From assembly GCF_000328705.1 (NCBI RefSeq), contig NC_019673.1, positions 8,939,501 through 9,003,500 on the forward strand: a stretch of DNA of 64,000 nt. Direction: 5' to 3'. The notes below the pieces were generated by a model. It did not search any database, had not been told where the DNA came from, and was given only the letters and a program-made list of their open reading frames with translations. Position 1 is the stretch's first letter. Each line of letters opens with the position of its first letter. Position numbers and translations under genes: made by a program. Positions 1 through 6,270 of the stretch are shown here, piece by piece. Source of the stretch: Saccharothrix espanaensis DSM 44229. Its GTDB lineage: Bacteria > Actinomycetota > Actinomycetes > Mycobacteriales > Pseudonocardiaceae.

Positions 1-202
1 CTACGCCTCGGTCGGCCCGGCCGCGCCGATGGTGTTCCTGGGCAAGGACTTCTGGGTCACCGAGGTGCCCGCCGCGCCGCTGGTGCAGCGGTTGGCGCGC
101 GGCCGGGAGGCCGAGCGCTGGATCCTGGTCACCGACGACGTGGCGGAGGCCGTGGAGTTCCTCGGCGAGTACGCCGCCCAGCTCCAGCCCGCCCAGCTCT
201 AG
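1..202 (+). CDS. 3' end of a LOG-family (Rossmann) protein, partial
   Basis: Only the last 66 codons are in the window, read from base 2 to the TAG at 200-202. The fragment contains a VFLGKDFW-like segment and, about 30 residues later, ILVTDD followed by EAVEFL. This pattern resembles the C-terminus of LOG/'lysine decarboxylase-like' Rossmann proteins, where a G-x-x-[FY]W strand precedes a TDD helix. Known family members release free cytokinin bases from nucleotides or are uncharacterised, so no substrate can be assigned. The remainder lies off the left edge. Confidence 0.5.
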   Translation, partial: YASVGPAAPMVFLGKDFWVTEVPAAPLVQRLARGREAERWILVTDDVAEAVEFLGEYAAQLQPAQL

Positions 203-205
203 CCG

Positions 206-250
206 GCTCGGCTCCGGCCCGCTCGGCTCCGGCCCGCTCAGGTCCGGCCA
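206..250. repeat. 15-bp tandem repeat, about 3 copies
   Basis: A unit of the form GCTCGGCTCCGGCCC occurs at 206-220 and 221-235 exactly, with a diverged third copy at 236-250. It fills the gap between the stop codons of two convergent genes (202 and 252). GC-rich units like this can form overlapping hairpins and may act as a terminator; that is inference. Confidence 0.7.
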
Positions 251-251
251 C

Positions 252-806
252 TCAGGCCGGGCGGGCCAGCCCCTCGACCACCTCGGCGCCGGGCAGCTTG
301 GCCAGCACCTCGCCGGGCACCAGCAGCTTGCTGCCCCGGATGCCGCTGCCGATCACCAGTTCCGGCGCGGCGGCGACCTCGGGAGAGAGCAGCACCGGCC
401 AGTCGGCGGGCAGCCCGACCGGCGTGATGCCGCCGTACTCCATGCCGGTCAGCGCCACGGCGTCGTCCATCGGCGCGAACGACGCGCGCCGGGCGTCCAG
501 CCGGCGGCGCACGACGCCGTTGACGTCGGCGCGGGTGGTCGCGAGCACGACGCACGCGGCGTACCGGATCGTGTCACCGCGCTTGCCGGCCACGATCACG
601 CAGTTCGCGGACGCGTCGAGCGGCGAGCCGTAATGGGCGCAGAACTCGGCGGTGTCCGCCAGGGTCGCGTCGATCTCGGAGACCGCGAGGCGGTTCCCGT
701 CGGGCAGCGCGCGCAGCGCGGCGGCCACCGGCCCGGCCACCAGGTCGAGGTGGTCGAGCACGGGCGCGGGGGTCAGCTTTCCGGCGATGGTCCACACACC
801 GACCAT
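252..806 (-). CDS. YbaK/EbsC-type aminoacyl-tRNA deacylase
   Basis: The 184-residue product is close to the usual length of single-domain YbaK/ProX editing proteins. It carries the expected central block ANCVIVAGKRG, then a strand-rich AACVVLATT, and the loop LTGMEYGGITPVGLP that shapes the editing pocket. Family members hydrolyse misacylated tRNA in trans, for example Cys- or Ala-tRNA(Pro). Substrate specificity cannot be read from the sequence. It is divergent from the MerR gene at 878, and their 71-bp gap holds a MerR-type operator, so it could share that control. The start is the first in-frame ATG. Confidence 0.8.
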   Translation of the reverse strand: MVGVWTIAGKLTPAPVLDHLDLVAGPVAAALRALPDGNRLAVSEIDATLADTAEFCAHYGSPLDASANCVIVAGKRGDTIRYAACVVLATTRADVNGVVRRRLDARRASFAPMDDAVALTGMEYGGITPVGLPADWPVLLSPEVAAAPELVIGSGIRGSKLLVPGEVLAKLPGAEVVEGLARPA

Positions 807-820
807 CCTGCCGGCTCGCC

Positions 821-851
821 TTGACGTTGACGCAGCGTCAACCTCTACCGT
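821..851 (+). promoter_or_regulatory. MerR-type promoter/operator with 19-bp spacer
   Basis: A TTGACG -35 (821-826) and TACCGT -10 (846-851) are separated by 19 bp, the overlong spacing typical of MerR-activated promoters. The spacer holds a perfect dyad GTTGACG-CAG-CGTCAAC (826-842). The site lies 27 bp upstream of the TipA-like regulator start, so autoregulation is the likely role (inference). Confidence 0.7.
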
Positions 852-877
852 GGTGGACGCAGGGGAGGTGACGGGTC

Positions 878-1639
878 ATGGCCTGGTCGATCGCGCAGGT
901 CGCGCGGATGTCGAAGGTGACGTCCAGGACGTTGCGGCACTACGACTCGATCGGCCTGCTGCCGCCGGCCTGGATCGGCGGCAACGGCTACCGCTACTAC
1001 GAGCGGGAGCAGTTGGTGCGGCTCCAGCAGATCCTGCTGCTGCGGGACCTCGGGCTGAACCTGGACACGGTGTCCGAGGTGCTCGACGGCCGGCACCGCA
1101 CGGTGGACGTGCTGCGCAACCACCAGCGGTGGCTGCGGACCGAGCAGGACCGGCTGTCCCGGCTGGCCGACACCGTCGCCAAGACGATCACCGAACTGGA
1201 AGGGGGTGAGCACAACATGAAGATGGAAGAGCTGTTCGACGGCTTCGACGCCGACCGCCAGGCCCGCTACGAGGCGGAGCTGGTGCAGCGCTACGGCGAC
1301 GGCATGCGGGAGCACGTCGACGCGAGCAAGAGCCGGATGCGCGGCTGGAGCAAGGCCGACGCCGACGGGTTCAAGGCGGAGTGGGCCGCCGTCGCGAAGG
1401 CGTACGGCGAGCTGTTCGACGCGGGCGTCGCGCCCGACGCGCCGCAGGCGCTGGAGGTGACCGACCGGCACTACCGGTGGATCTGCCTGAGCTGGACCCC
1501 GAACCGGGAGTCCTACACCGGGCTGGGCCGGCTGTACGTCGACGCGCCGGACTTCAAGGTGCAGTTCGACGCCCACGCCGAGGGTTTCGCCGAGTGGGTG
1601 CGTGAGGCGATCACGGCCTACGCGGACACCCGGCTCTAG
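878..1639 (+). CDS. MerR-family regulator with TipAS effector domain (TipA-like)
   Basis: 253 residues. Residues 1-70 form the MerR winged helix (SIAQVARMSKVTSRTLRHYD, then GYRYY). A dimerisation helix follows to about 110, and residues 114-253 form a TipAS-type ligand domain (QARYEAELVQRYG, HYRWICLSW). TipA proteins of Streptomyces bind thiopeptide antibiotics and activate their own promoter. RBS GGGGAGG precedes the ATG at 878. A second strong RBS (AGGGGG, 1201-1206) sits 10 nt before an in-frame ATG at 1217, which would give a free TipAS domain of 140 residues, as in the Streptomyces lividans gene. Ligand identity is unknown. The upstream 19-bp-spacer promoter supports autoregulation. Confidence 0.88.
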   Translation: MAWSIAQVARMSKVTSRTLRHYDSIGLLPPAWIGGNGYRYYEREQLVRLQQILLLRDLGLNLDTVSEVLDGRHRTVDVLRNHQRWLRTEQDRLSRLADTVAKTITELEGGEHNMKMEELFDGFDADRQARYEAELVQRYGDGMREHVDASKSRMRGWSKADADGFKAEWAAVAKAYGELFDAGVAPDAPQALEVTDRHYRWICLSWTPNRESYTGLGRLYVDAPDFKVQFDAHAEGFAEWVREAITAYADTRL

Positions 1640-1643
1640 CGGA

Positions 1644-1669
1644 CCGCGGGGAGGTGCACATCCCCGCGG
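1644..1669. terminator. Bidirectional hairpin terminator
   Basis: A perfect 9-bp stem (CCGCGGGGA / TCCCCGCGG) with an 8-nt loop fills the gap between the convergent stops at 1639 and 1671. There is no T-tract, which is common in actinomycetes. Confidence 0.7.
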
Positions 1670-1670
1670 G

Positions 1671-2216
1671 CTACAACCCGAACGCCTTGATCAGCTCGCG
1701 GTCGAACGCGGGCAGGTCGTCGGGGTTGCGGCTGGTCACGAGCGTCCAGCCGTTCATGGTGCAGACCTGCACCTCCAGGTCGTCCCACTGCCCGCCGGCG
1801 TTGCGGATGTCGGTGGCCAGGCTCGGGAACGAGGTGAGCATCTTGCCGCGCACCACGTCGGCCTCGACCAGCAGCCACGGCCCGTGGCAGATCGACGCGA
1901 TCGGCTTGCCGGCGGCGACGTGCGCCTTGACGAACGCCACGGCGTGCCGGTCCATCCGCAGGAAGTCGGCGTTGGCGACCCCGCCCGGGATGACGACGCC
2001 GTCGTAGTCCATCGGGTCGGCGTGCGCGAACGGCACGTCGACCTGGAAGGTGTCGGCCGGCGTGAGGTGGTTGAACCCCTGGACCTCGCCCAGCTTCGGC
2101 GCGAGCAGCCTTGGCACCGCGCCCGTCTTCTCGACGTGCTGCCACGGGTCGGTGAGCTCGACCTGCTCGATCCCCTCTTCGGCGACCAGGAATGCGATCT
2201 TCTTCGGTTCGGCCAT
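1671..2216 (-). CDS. PfpI/DJ-1 family glutamine-amidotransferase-like protein
   Basis: 181 residues, the normal length for PfpI/YhbO proteins. The nucleophile elbow SICHGPW places the reactive Cys at about residue 110 followed by His111, and the family glutamate is in VAEEG near residue 14. The GGVAN motif precedes the elbow. Members are described as stress proteins or deglycases (the latter is debated) and some are proteases. It is transcribed toward the MerR gene. The hydrolase gene ends 10 bp beyond its start (2226), so the two are probably in one transcript with the genes upstream. Confidence 0.85.
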   Translation of the reverse strand: MAEPKKIAFLVAEEGIEQVELTDPWQHVEKTGAVPRLLAPKLGEVQGFNHLTPADTFQVDVPFAHADPMDYDGVVIPGGVANADFLRMDRHAVAFVKAHVAAGKPIASICHGPWLLVEADVVRGKMLTSFPSLATDIRNAGGQWDDLEVQVCTMNGWTLVTSRNPDDLPAFDRELIKAFGL

Positions 2217-2225
2217 GCCCTTCGG

Positions 2226-2885
2226 CTACCCGCCGAGGAAATCGCCCAACCACCCGCGCACGTCACTCCGATGGGTCAACCAGGAGGGCACGAGTTCGAG
2301 CCGGCCGGCGGGGAACGCGCCGGCGGTGGCCTTCGCGATCTCCTCCGGGTGCAGCGGGTCCCGGGTCGCGCCGACGACCAGCACCGGGACCTGCACCGCG
2401 GCCAGCAGCGCGCGGTCCGGGACGGCGACCTGGCCGGGCAGTTCGGCCAGCGCCCCGTCCAGCCGGGCGAACGCCCGCCGGCGCTCCGCCAGGTACTCCG
2501 GCGGCCCGCCGACGACGGTGATCGCGTACTCGCGGGCCAACAGCCGGCGCGGCTCGTCCAGCACGGCGGGCAGCAGCAGCGCGACCCGTTCGAACGCGTC
2601 CGGGTCGTCGGCCAGCAGCGCCATCAGCGCGCCGGCGGTGAGCGAGACGCCGATCGCCCGGGTCGCGCCCACCTCGCGGGCGACCAGGCGCAGGTCGGCG
2701 GCGATCCGCCGGTAGTTCCAGTACCCGGCGGGCGCGTCCGGGGCGTCGCCGTGCGACGGGAGGGTGACCACGACCTTCGTGCCGGGCAGCCCGGACGTGG
2801 GCAGCCGGGCCTCGCCGGGCGTCGCGCCCAGGCCGTGGCCGACCAGGGTGACCGGCGTCCCGGAGCCGAAGCTCCGGTAGGTCAC
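2226..2885 (-). CDS. Alpha/beta-fold hydrolase
   Basis: About 219 residues from a GTG at 2885 that overlaps the DUF2516 stop (GTGA); a GTG at 2888 is equally possible. The fold is supported by VGHGLG (oxyanion region), the nucleophile elbow GVSLTAG (Ser near 81), and a late PSWLTHR that could supply the catalytic His. The frame is open far upstream, but that part antisenses or overlaps DUF2516 and hbhA and has no protein-like pattern, so it was excluded. Substrate unknown. Translational coupling to DUF2516 places it at the end of the HTH-hbhA operon. Confidence 0.78.
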   Translation of the reverse strand: MTYRSFGSGTPVTLVGHGLGATPGEARLPTSGLPGTKVVVTLPSHGDAPDAPAGYWNYRRIAADLRLVAREVGATRAIGVSLTAGALMALLADDPDAFERVALLLPAVLDEPRRLLAREYAITVVGGPPEYLAERRRAFARLDGALAELPGQVAVPDRALLAAVQVPVLVVGATRDPLHPEEIAKATAGAFPAGRLELVPSWLTHRSDVRGWLGDFLGG

Positions 2886-3202
2886 CACCTCGGGCCGCGC
2901 TGCACCTCGATCAGCCGGGGGCGCACGTCCACCAGGTAGACCAGCACGGCGACCAGGCCGGCCAGCCAGAACATCGCGCCGGGGCTGTTGAGGCTGAACA
3001 GCAGCAGCGCGAACGTGCCGCCGCCGGTGATGCCCAGCCACGCGGGCTTGGTCAGCCGCTCGGCGGCGGTGTAGGCCTCGGCCTTCTGGGACAGCGCGTG
3101 CACGAACGCGAACACGCCGATGACGAGCCCGGCGTAGTACGCCAGGATCATGATCCACTGGTCGAGGTAGATCAGGTCCAAAGGCGGAAACGGGGAGAGC
3201 AC
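2882..3202 (-). CDS. DUF2516 family membrane protein
   Basis: 106 residues with three predicted hydrophobic segments: about 18-36 (ILAYYAGLVIGVFAFVHAL), 54-70 and 75-93. This matches the DUF2516 family of actinobacteria. In M. tuberculosis the homologue (Rv0476) directly follows hbhA, exactly as here. Function is unknown. A hairpin lies between hbhA and this gene, which might attenuate transcription. Confidence 0.85.
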   Translation of the reverse strand: MLSPFPPLDLIYLDQWIMILAYYAGLVIGVFAFVHALSQKAEAYTAAERLTKPAWLGITGGGTFALLLFSLNSPGAMFWLAGLVAVLVYLVDVRPRLIEVQRGPRW

Positions 3203-3244
3203 ACCCCCAGACTACGTGCGCGGCGCGTCCGGGGTACAGCCGAA

Positions 3245-3272
3245 ACGGGACGTCCCGGACAGGACGCCCCGT
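3245..3272 (-). terminator. Intra-operon hairpin (attenuator-like)
   Basis: An 11-bp stem with one mismatch (ACGGGACGTCC / GGACGCCCCGT) and a 6-nt loop lies between hbhA (stop 3283) and DUF2516 (start 3202). It could terminate part of the hbhA transcript. Confidence 0.5.
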
Positions 3273-3282
3273 GACGGTGGGC

Positions 3283-3975
3283 TCACCCGGCGGTGTCGCC
3301 GGCCTTCTTCGGGGTGGTCGGACGGGCCGCGGCGGGCTTGCGCGCGGCGGTCGTCTTGGGCGCGGCGGCGGTGCTGCGGGCGGACGCGGTCCGGTTGGCC
3401 GCCTTGCGGGCGGTGCTGCGCACGTCGTGCGCCACGTCGTCACCGGCCTCGGTCACCGCGGACGCGAGCTTCTCGCTGGTCTCGTCGACCTCGCGGGCGA
3501 CCTTCTCGCCGACCGAGCGGGTCCGGCGGGTCACCTTGCCGAGCACGTCGTCGGCCAGGTCGCGGGCGTCGGAGGCGGCGGCGCCGGTGCGCTTCTGCGC
3601 GGTCTCGACGGCGGCCTCGACCTCGCTGAGCGCCTTCTGCACCTGCGGCTGGCTCTTGAGCCGGTCCAGCGCCTCCTGGCCGTGCTCGGCGAGGTACTGG
3701 TAGAGGTTGAGCGCGGACTGGGTGTAGGCGTCCACGATCTTGCGCAGCTCGGCCGGCTCGAACTTGTCGCGCAGGTCCTGGAGGTCGGCGGACTCGGCGG
3801 CGGTCTTGGCGGCCTCGGCGCGCTCCTTGGTCTTGTTCAGCGCGTCGATCACGGCCTTCGCGGCCAGGTCGCCGGCGCCCAGGGCGGCCAGCAGCGGCGT
3901 GCGGGCGGCGGCGACGACCTGCTCGCCCGCCTTGCGCAGCTCCTCGGTGGTGGGCAGGTTCGACATGGAGTTCAC
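3283..3975 (-). CDS. hbhA: Heparin-binding hemagglutinin-like protein (HbhA family)
   Basis: 230 residues. Residues 1-170 are Ala/Glu/Lys-rich heptad-like helix, which suggests a long coiled coil. The last 50 residues are a Lys/Arg/Ala/Thr/Pro tail (AARKPAAARPTTPKKAG), the hallmark of the mycobacterial heparin-binding adhesin. Position between an XRE-type regulator and DUF2516 matches the M. tuberculosis hbhA locus. The tail could bind polyanions at the envelope or lipid inclusions; adhesion to host cells should not be assumed in a soil actinomycete. The ATG at 3975 overlaps the upstream stop (ATGA); ATG 3966 is an alternative. Confidence 0.82.
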   Translation of the reverse strand: MNSMSNLPTTEELRKAGEQVVAAARTPLLAALGAGDLAAKAVIDALNKTKERAEAAKTAAESADLQDLRDKFEPAELRKIVDAYTQSALNLYQYLAEHGQEALDRLKSQPQVQKALSEVEAAVETAQKRTGAAASDARDLADDVLGKVTRRTRSVGEKVAREVDETSEKLASAVTEAGDDVAHDVRSTARKAANRTASARSTAAAPKTTAARKPAAARPTTPKKAGDTAG

Positions 3976-4415
3976 TCCTCGGGCTTCGGTTGGGACTCGG
4001 GCTTCGGGTGGGGCTCAGGCTTCGGTTGGTGCTGGGGCTGCCGGCCGGCGGTGTTCTCCCGCCGGAAGGACTCGTAGACGTCGAGCAGCACCTGCTTCTG
4101 CCGCTCGGTCAGGTCGGGGGCGGTGACGATGGCGTCGGCCAGCGCGCCGCCTTCGCGCTGCTCCAGGAACCCGGCCTCGACGTAGAGCGCCTCCGCCGAG
4201 ATCCGCAGCCCCTTGGCGATCTGCTGGAGGATCTCCGCGCTGGGCTTGCGCAGCCCCCGCTCGATCTGGCTCAGGTAAGGGTTGGACACCCCGGCCAGCT
4301 TCGCCAGTTGGCGCAGCGAGATCTTGGCCGTGTTGCGCTGTTCGCGGATGTACTCGCCGAGGTCGGCGACGGCCCGGTCGATGGACTTCTTGTCCGGCAC
4401 GTCCACTTCCGGCAC
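3972..4415 (-). CDS. XRE-family transcriptional regulator (Rv0474-like)
   Basis: 147 residues. A Cro/C1 helix-turn-helix occupies about 22-75 (SLRQLAKLAGVSNPYLSQIE, then GLRKPSAEILQQIAKGL). A linker helix follows, and a C-terminal Pro/Lys/Glu tail carries repeated KPEPHPKPESQPKPE. Order and overlap with hbhA match M. tuberculosis Rv0474-Rv0475. The duplicated TGCTAGC element directly upstream suggests it represses its own operon. Confidence 0.85.
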   Translation of the reverse strand: MPEVDVPDKKSIDRAVADLGEYIREQRNTAKISLRQLAKLAGVSNPYLSQIERGLRKPSAEILQQIAKGLRISAEALYVEAGFLEQREGGALADAIVTAPDLTERQKQVLLDVYESFRRENTAGRQPQHQPKPEPHPKPESQPKPEE

Positions 4416-4447
4416 CTCCTCGATCCGTTTTCGACGGTACGCCGAGG

Positions 4448-4476
4448 TGCTAGCTCCTGCAAGCGCCCTGCTAGCA
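4448..4476. promoter_or_regulatory. Duplicated TGCTAGC operator
   Basis: TGCTAGC at 4448-4454 and TGCTAGCA at 4469-4476 each hold the palindrome GCTAGC. Their centres are 21 bp apart, two helical turns. They sit in the gap between the divergent XRE regulator and the methyltransferase gene and are the best candidate binding sites for the regulator. Confidence 0.55.
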
Positions 4477-4507
4477 ATTCGGACGTGGGCTCGCCCACAG
4501 CGCTAAC

Positions 4508-5626
4508 GTGGGGTGGGTGGACCTGGCCGCCAACCTGCGCGAAGAGCTGGTCGACTCGCTGGTCGCCGCCGGCGTGCTCGGCGACGACCGGTGGGCGACG
4601 GCGTTCCGCGAGGTGCCCCGGCACCTGTTCGTCCAGCGGTTCTTCGTGGCGACCACCGACGGCTGGACCCCGGTGACCGCCGAGCACCCGGACTTCCTGT
4701 CGCTGGTCTACCGCAACCAGGTCTGCGTCACCCAGCTCGACAACTCCGACGCCGCCTGGGAGCGGGCGGTCGCCGAAGGGGCCGTGGACGGGGTGCCGAC
4801 CAGTTCCTCCAGCATGCCGACGATCATGGCGATCATGCTGGAGGCGCTCGACGCCGAGGGCACGGTGCTGGAGATCGGCACCGGCACCGGCTACAACGCC
4901 GCGCTGCTCGCGCACGTGCTCGGCGACGACGCGGTCACCTCGATCGACGTCGACCCCGACGTGCACGCCCGCGCGGCGGCGCGGCTCGCGGAAGCCGGCC
5001 TGCGGCCGTTCTGCGTGGTCGGCGACGGCGAGCGGGGCTACCCGGCGCGGGCCCCGTACTCGCGGATCCTCGGCACGTGCGCGGTGTCCCGCATCCCACC
5101 GGCGTGGCTGGGGCAGGTCGAGGACGGCGGCTTGATCGTCACCACGTTCAACCGGGCGCTGGGCGCGGGCCTGGTGCGGCTGGAGGTGCACGACGGTGTC
5201 GCGGCCGGGCGGGTGATGCTGGAGGACGGGCGGTTCATGCCGTTGCGCGCGCACCGGCAGGCGTGGGCGGACGAGGCGCTGCACCACGCGCTGCACGCCA
5301 AGGGCACGAGCCGCACCACCACGCTGGCCGCGCGGACCGTGGTCGACCCGGCGTCGGGCTTCGAGTTCTTCGCCGGCCTGGCGCTGCCCGACGTCGCGGT
5401 GGGCCTCGACCCGGTGCGCCTGGTGCACCCGGACGGTTCGTGGGCACGGCACCGGGGCGCGCTGGTGGACGAAGGCGGACCGCGCGCCCTGTGGCGCGAA
5501 GCCGAAGCCGCCCACCGCGAGTGGCACTCACTGGGCCGTCCCCGCCGCCACCGCTTCACGTTCACCGCGACCGCCGACGACCAGCACTTCGCCCTCGACG
5601 ACACCGACCTCACCTGGCCGCTGTAA
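4508..5626 (+). CDS. Protein-L-isoaspartate methyltransferase-like protein
   Basis: 372 residues, longer than classical PCMT (about 210). An N-terminal region with VPRHLFVQRFF and the motif-I strand-loop VLEIGTGTGYNAALLA (about 120-135) place it with PCMT-type SAM methyltransferases. The C-terminal 150 residues are additional. Similar long PCMT-like enzymes occur in actinobacterial peptide-modification loci, but no precursor peptide or ATP-grasp partner is adjacent, so repair of damaged aspartyl residues or modification of an unknown protein are both possible. GTG 4508 is used; GTG 4517 is an alternative. Confidence 0.72.
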   Translation: MGWVDLAANLREELVDSLVAAGVLGDDRWATAFREVPRHLFVQRFFVATTDGWTPVTAEHPDFLSLVYRNQVCVTQLDNSDAAWERAVAEGAVDGVPTSSSSMPTIMAIMLEALDAEGTVLEIGTGTGYNAALLAHVLGDDAVTSIDVDPDVHARAAARLAEAGLRPFCVVGDGERGYPARAPYSRILGTCAVSRIPPAWLGQVEDGGLIVTTFNRALGAGLVRLEVHDGVAAGRVMLEDGRFMPLRAHRQAWADEALHHALHAKGTSRTTTLAARTVVDPASGFEFFAGLALPDVAVGLDPVRLVHPDGSWARHRGALVDEGGPRALWREAEAAHREWHSLGRPRRHRFTFTATADDQHFALDDTDLTWPL

Positions 5627-5735
5627 CCCGCCGCCGCCACGACCCCGCACTCCGGTTAAGCGGCGCGGTCGGACGCTCCGATCGGAATACGCGGTCCGGC
5701 GGCGCGGTCCGGCAGCAAGATCCAGCGGCGCGGGC

Positions 5736-6233
5736 TCAGTCGAGCAGTTCCTCCAGGAAGCTGCGCCGGCGGTGGTGGCCGTGCGGGGCCTGGCCGTAGT
5801 AGCCGGGCGGGTACTGCTGCGGGTAGCCGGGCGCGGGCGTGCCGGGCGGCGGGGTGCCGGGCGGCGGTTGGTACGGCGGCGGCGACCCGGCCGCGGGCTG
5901 CGACGTGCCCGGGTAGGGCGGCGGCGCACCCTCCGACGTGCCGGGATAGGCCGGCGGAGCCCCCTCGGACGTGCCGGGGTACGGCGGCGGCGCACCCTCC
6001 GACGTGCCCGGGTAGGGCGGCGGAGCGCCGTCCGCCGCGGGCTGCGGGGTGCCGGCGTACGGCGGGGCCTGGGCGTAGTGGTCGCGCTCGGCCGCCAGGA
6101 TCTGTTCCAGTTCGCCGCCGTCCAGGAAGACGCCCTTGCAGTTGTCGCACTGCTCGATGTGGACGGCTCCGCGCGTGATGGTCCGCATGAGGTCCTGGCA
6201 CTTGGGGCAGATCACGTACCCGAGAGTACGCAC
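5736..6233 (-). CDS. TFIIB-type zinc-ribbon protein with Pro-rich repeats
   Basis: 165 residues. Residues 9-42 contain two CxxC pairs (CPKCQ and CDNCKG), the zf-TFIIB domain of bacterial zinc ribbons, ending in FLDGGELEQIL. The rest is low complexity, with about four copies of an 11-residue unit GAPPPYPGTSE, and ends in a basic HHRRRSFLEELLD. Such proteins are small and cytoplasmic with unknown role. Homologues usually begin at the residue before ICPKC, so the GTG at 6215 may be the true start. Confidence 0.75.
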   Translation of the reverse strand: MRTLGYVICPKCQDLMRTITRGAVHIEQCDNCKGVFLDGGELEQILAAERDHYAQAPPYAGTPQPAADGAPPPYPGTSEGAPPPYPGTSEGAPPAYPGTSEGAPPPYPGTSQPAAGSPPPYQPPPGTPPPGTPAPGYPQQYPPGYYGQAPHGHHRRRSFLEELLD

Positions 6234-6270
6234 GACACAGGGGTGACCGTGTCACCACCTGGCGTGACCG

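Noticed and set aside
1602-2939. 445-codon + strand frame antisense to PfpI and the hydrolase
   Set aside because: Shadow frame rich in Arg/Gly/His/Gln; the opposite strand has catalytic motifs in both genes.
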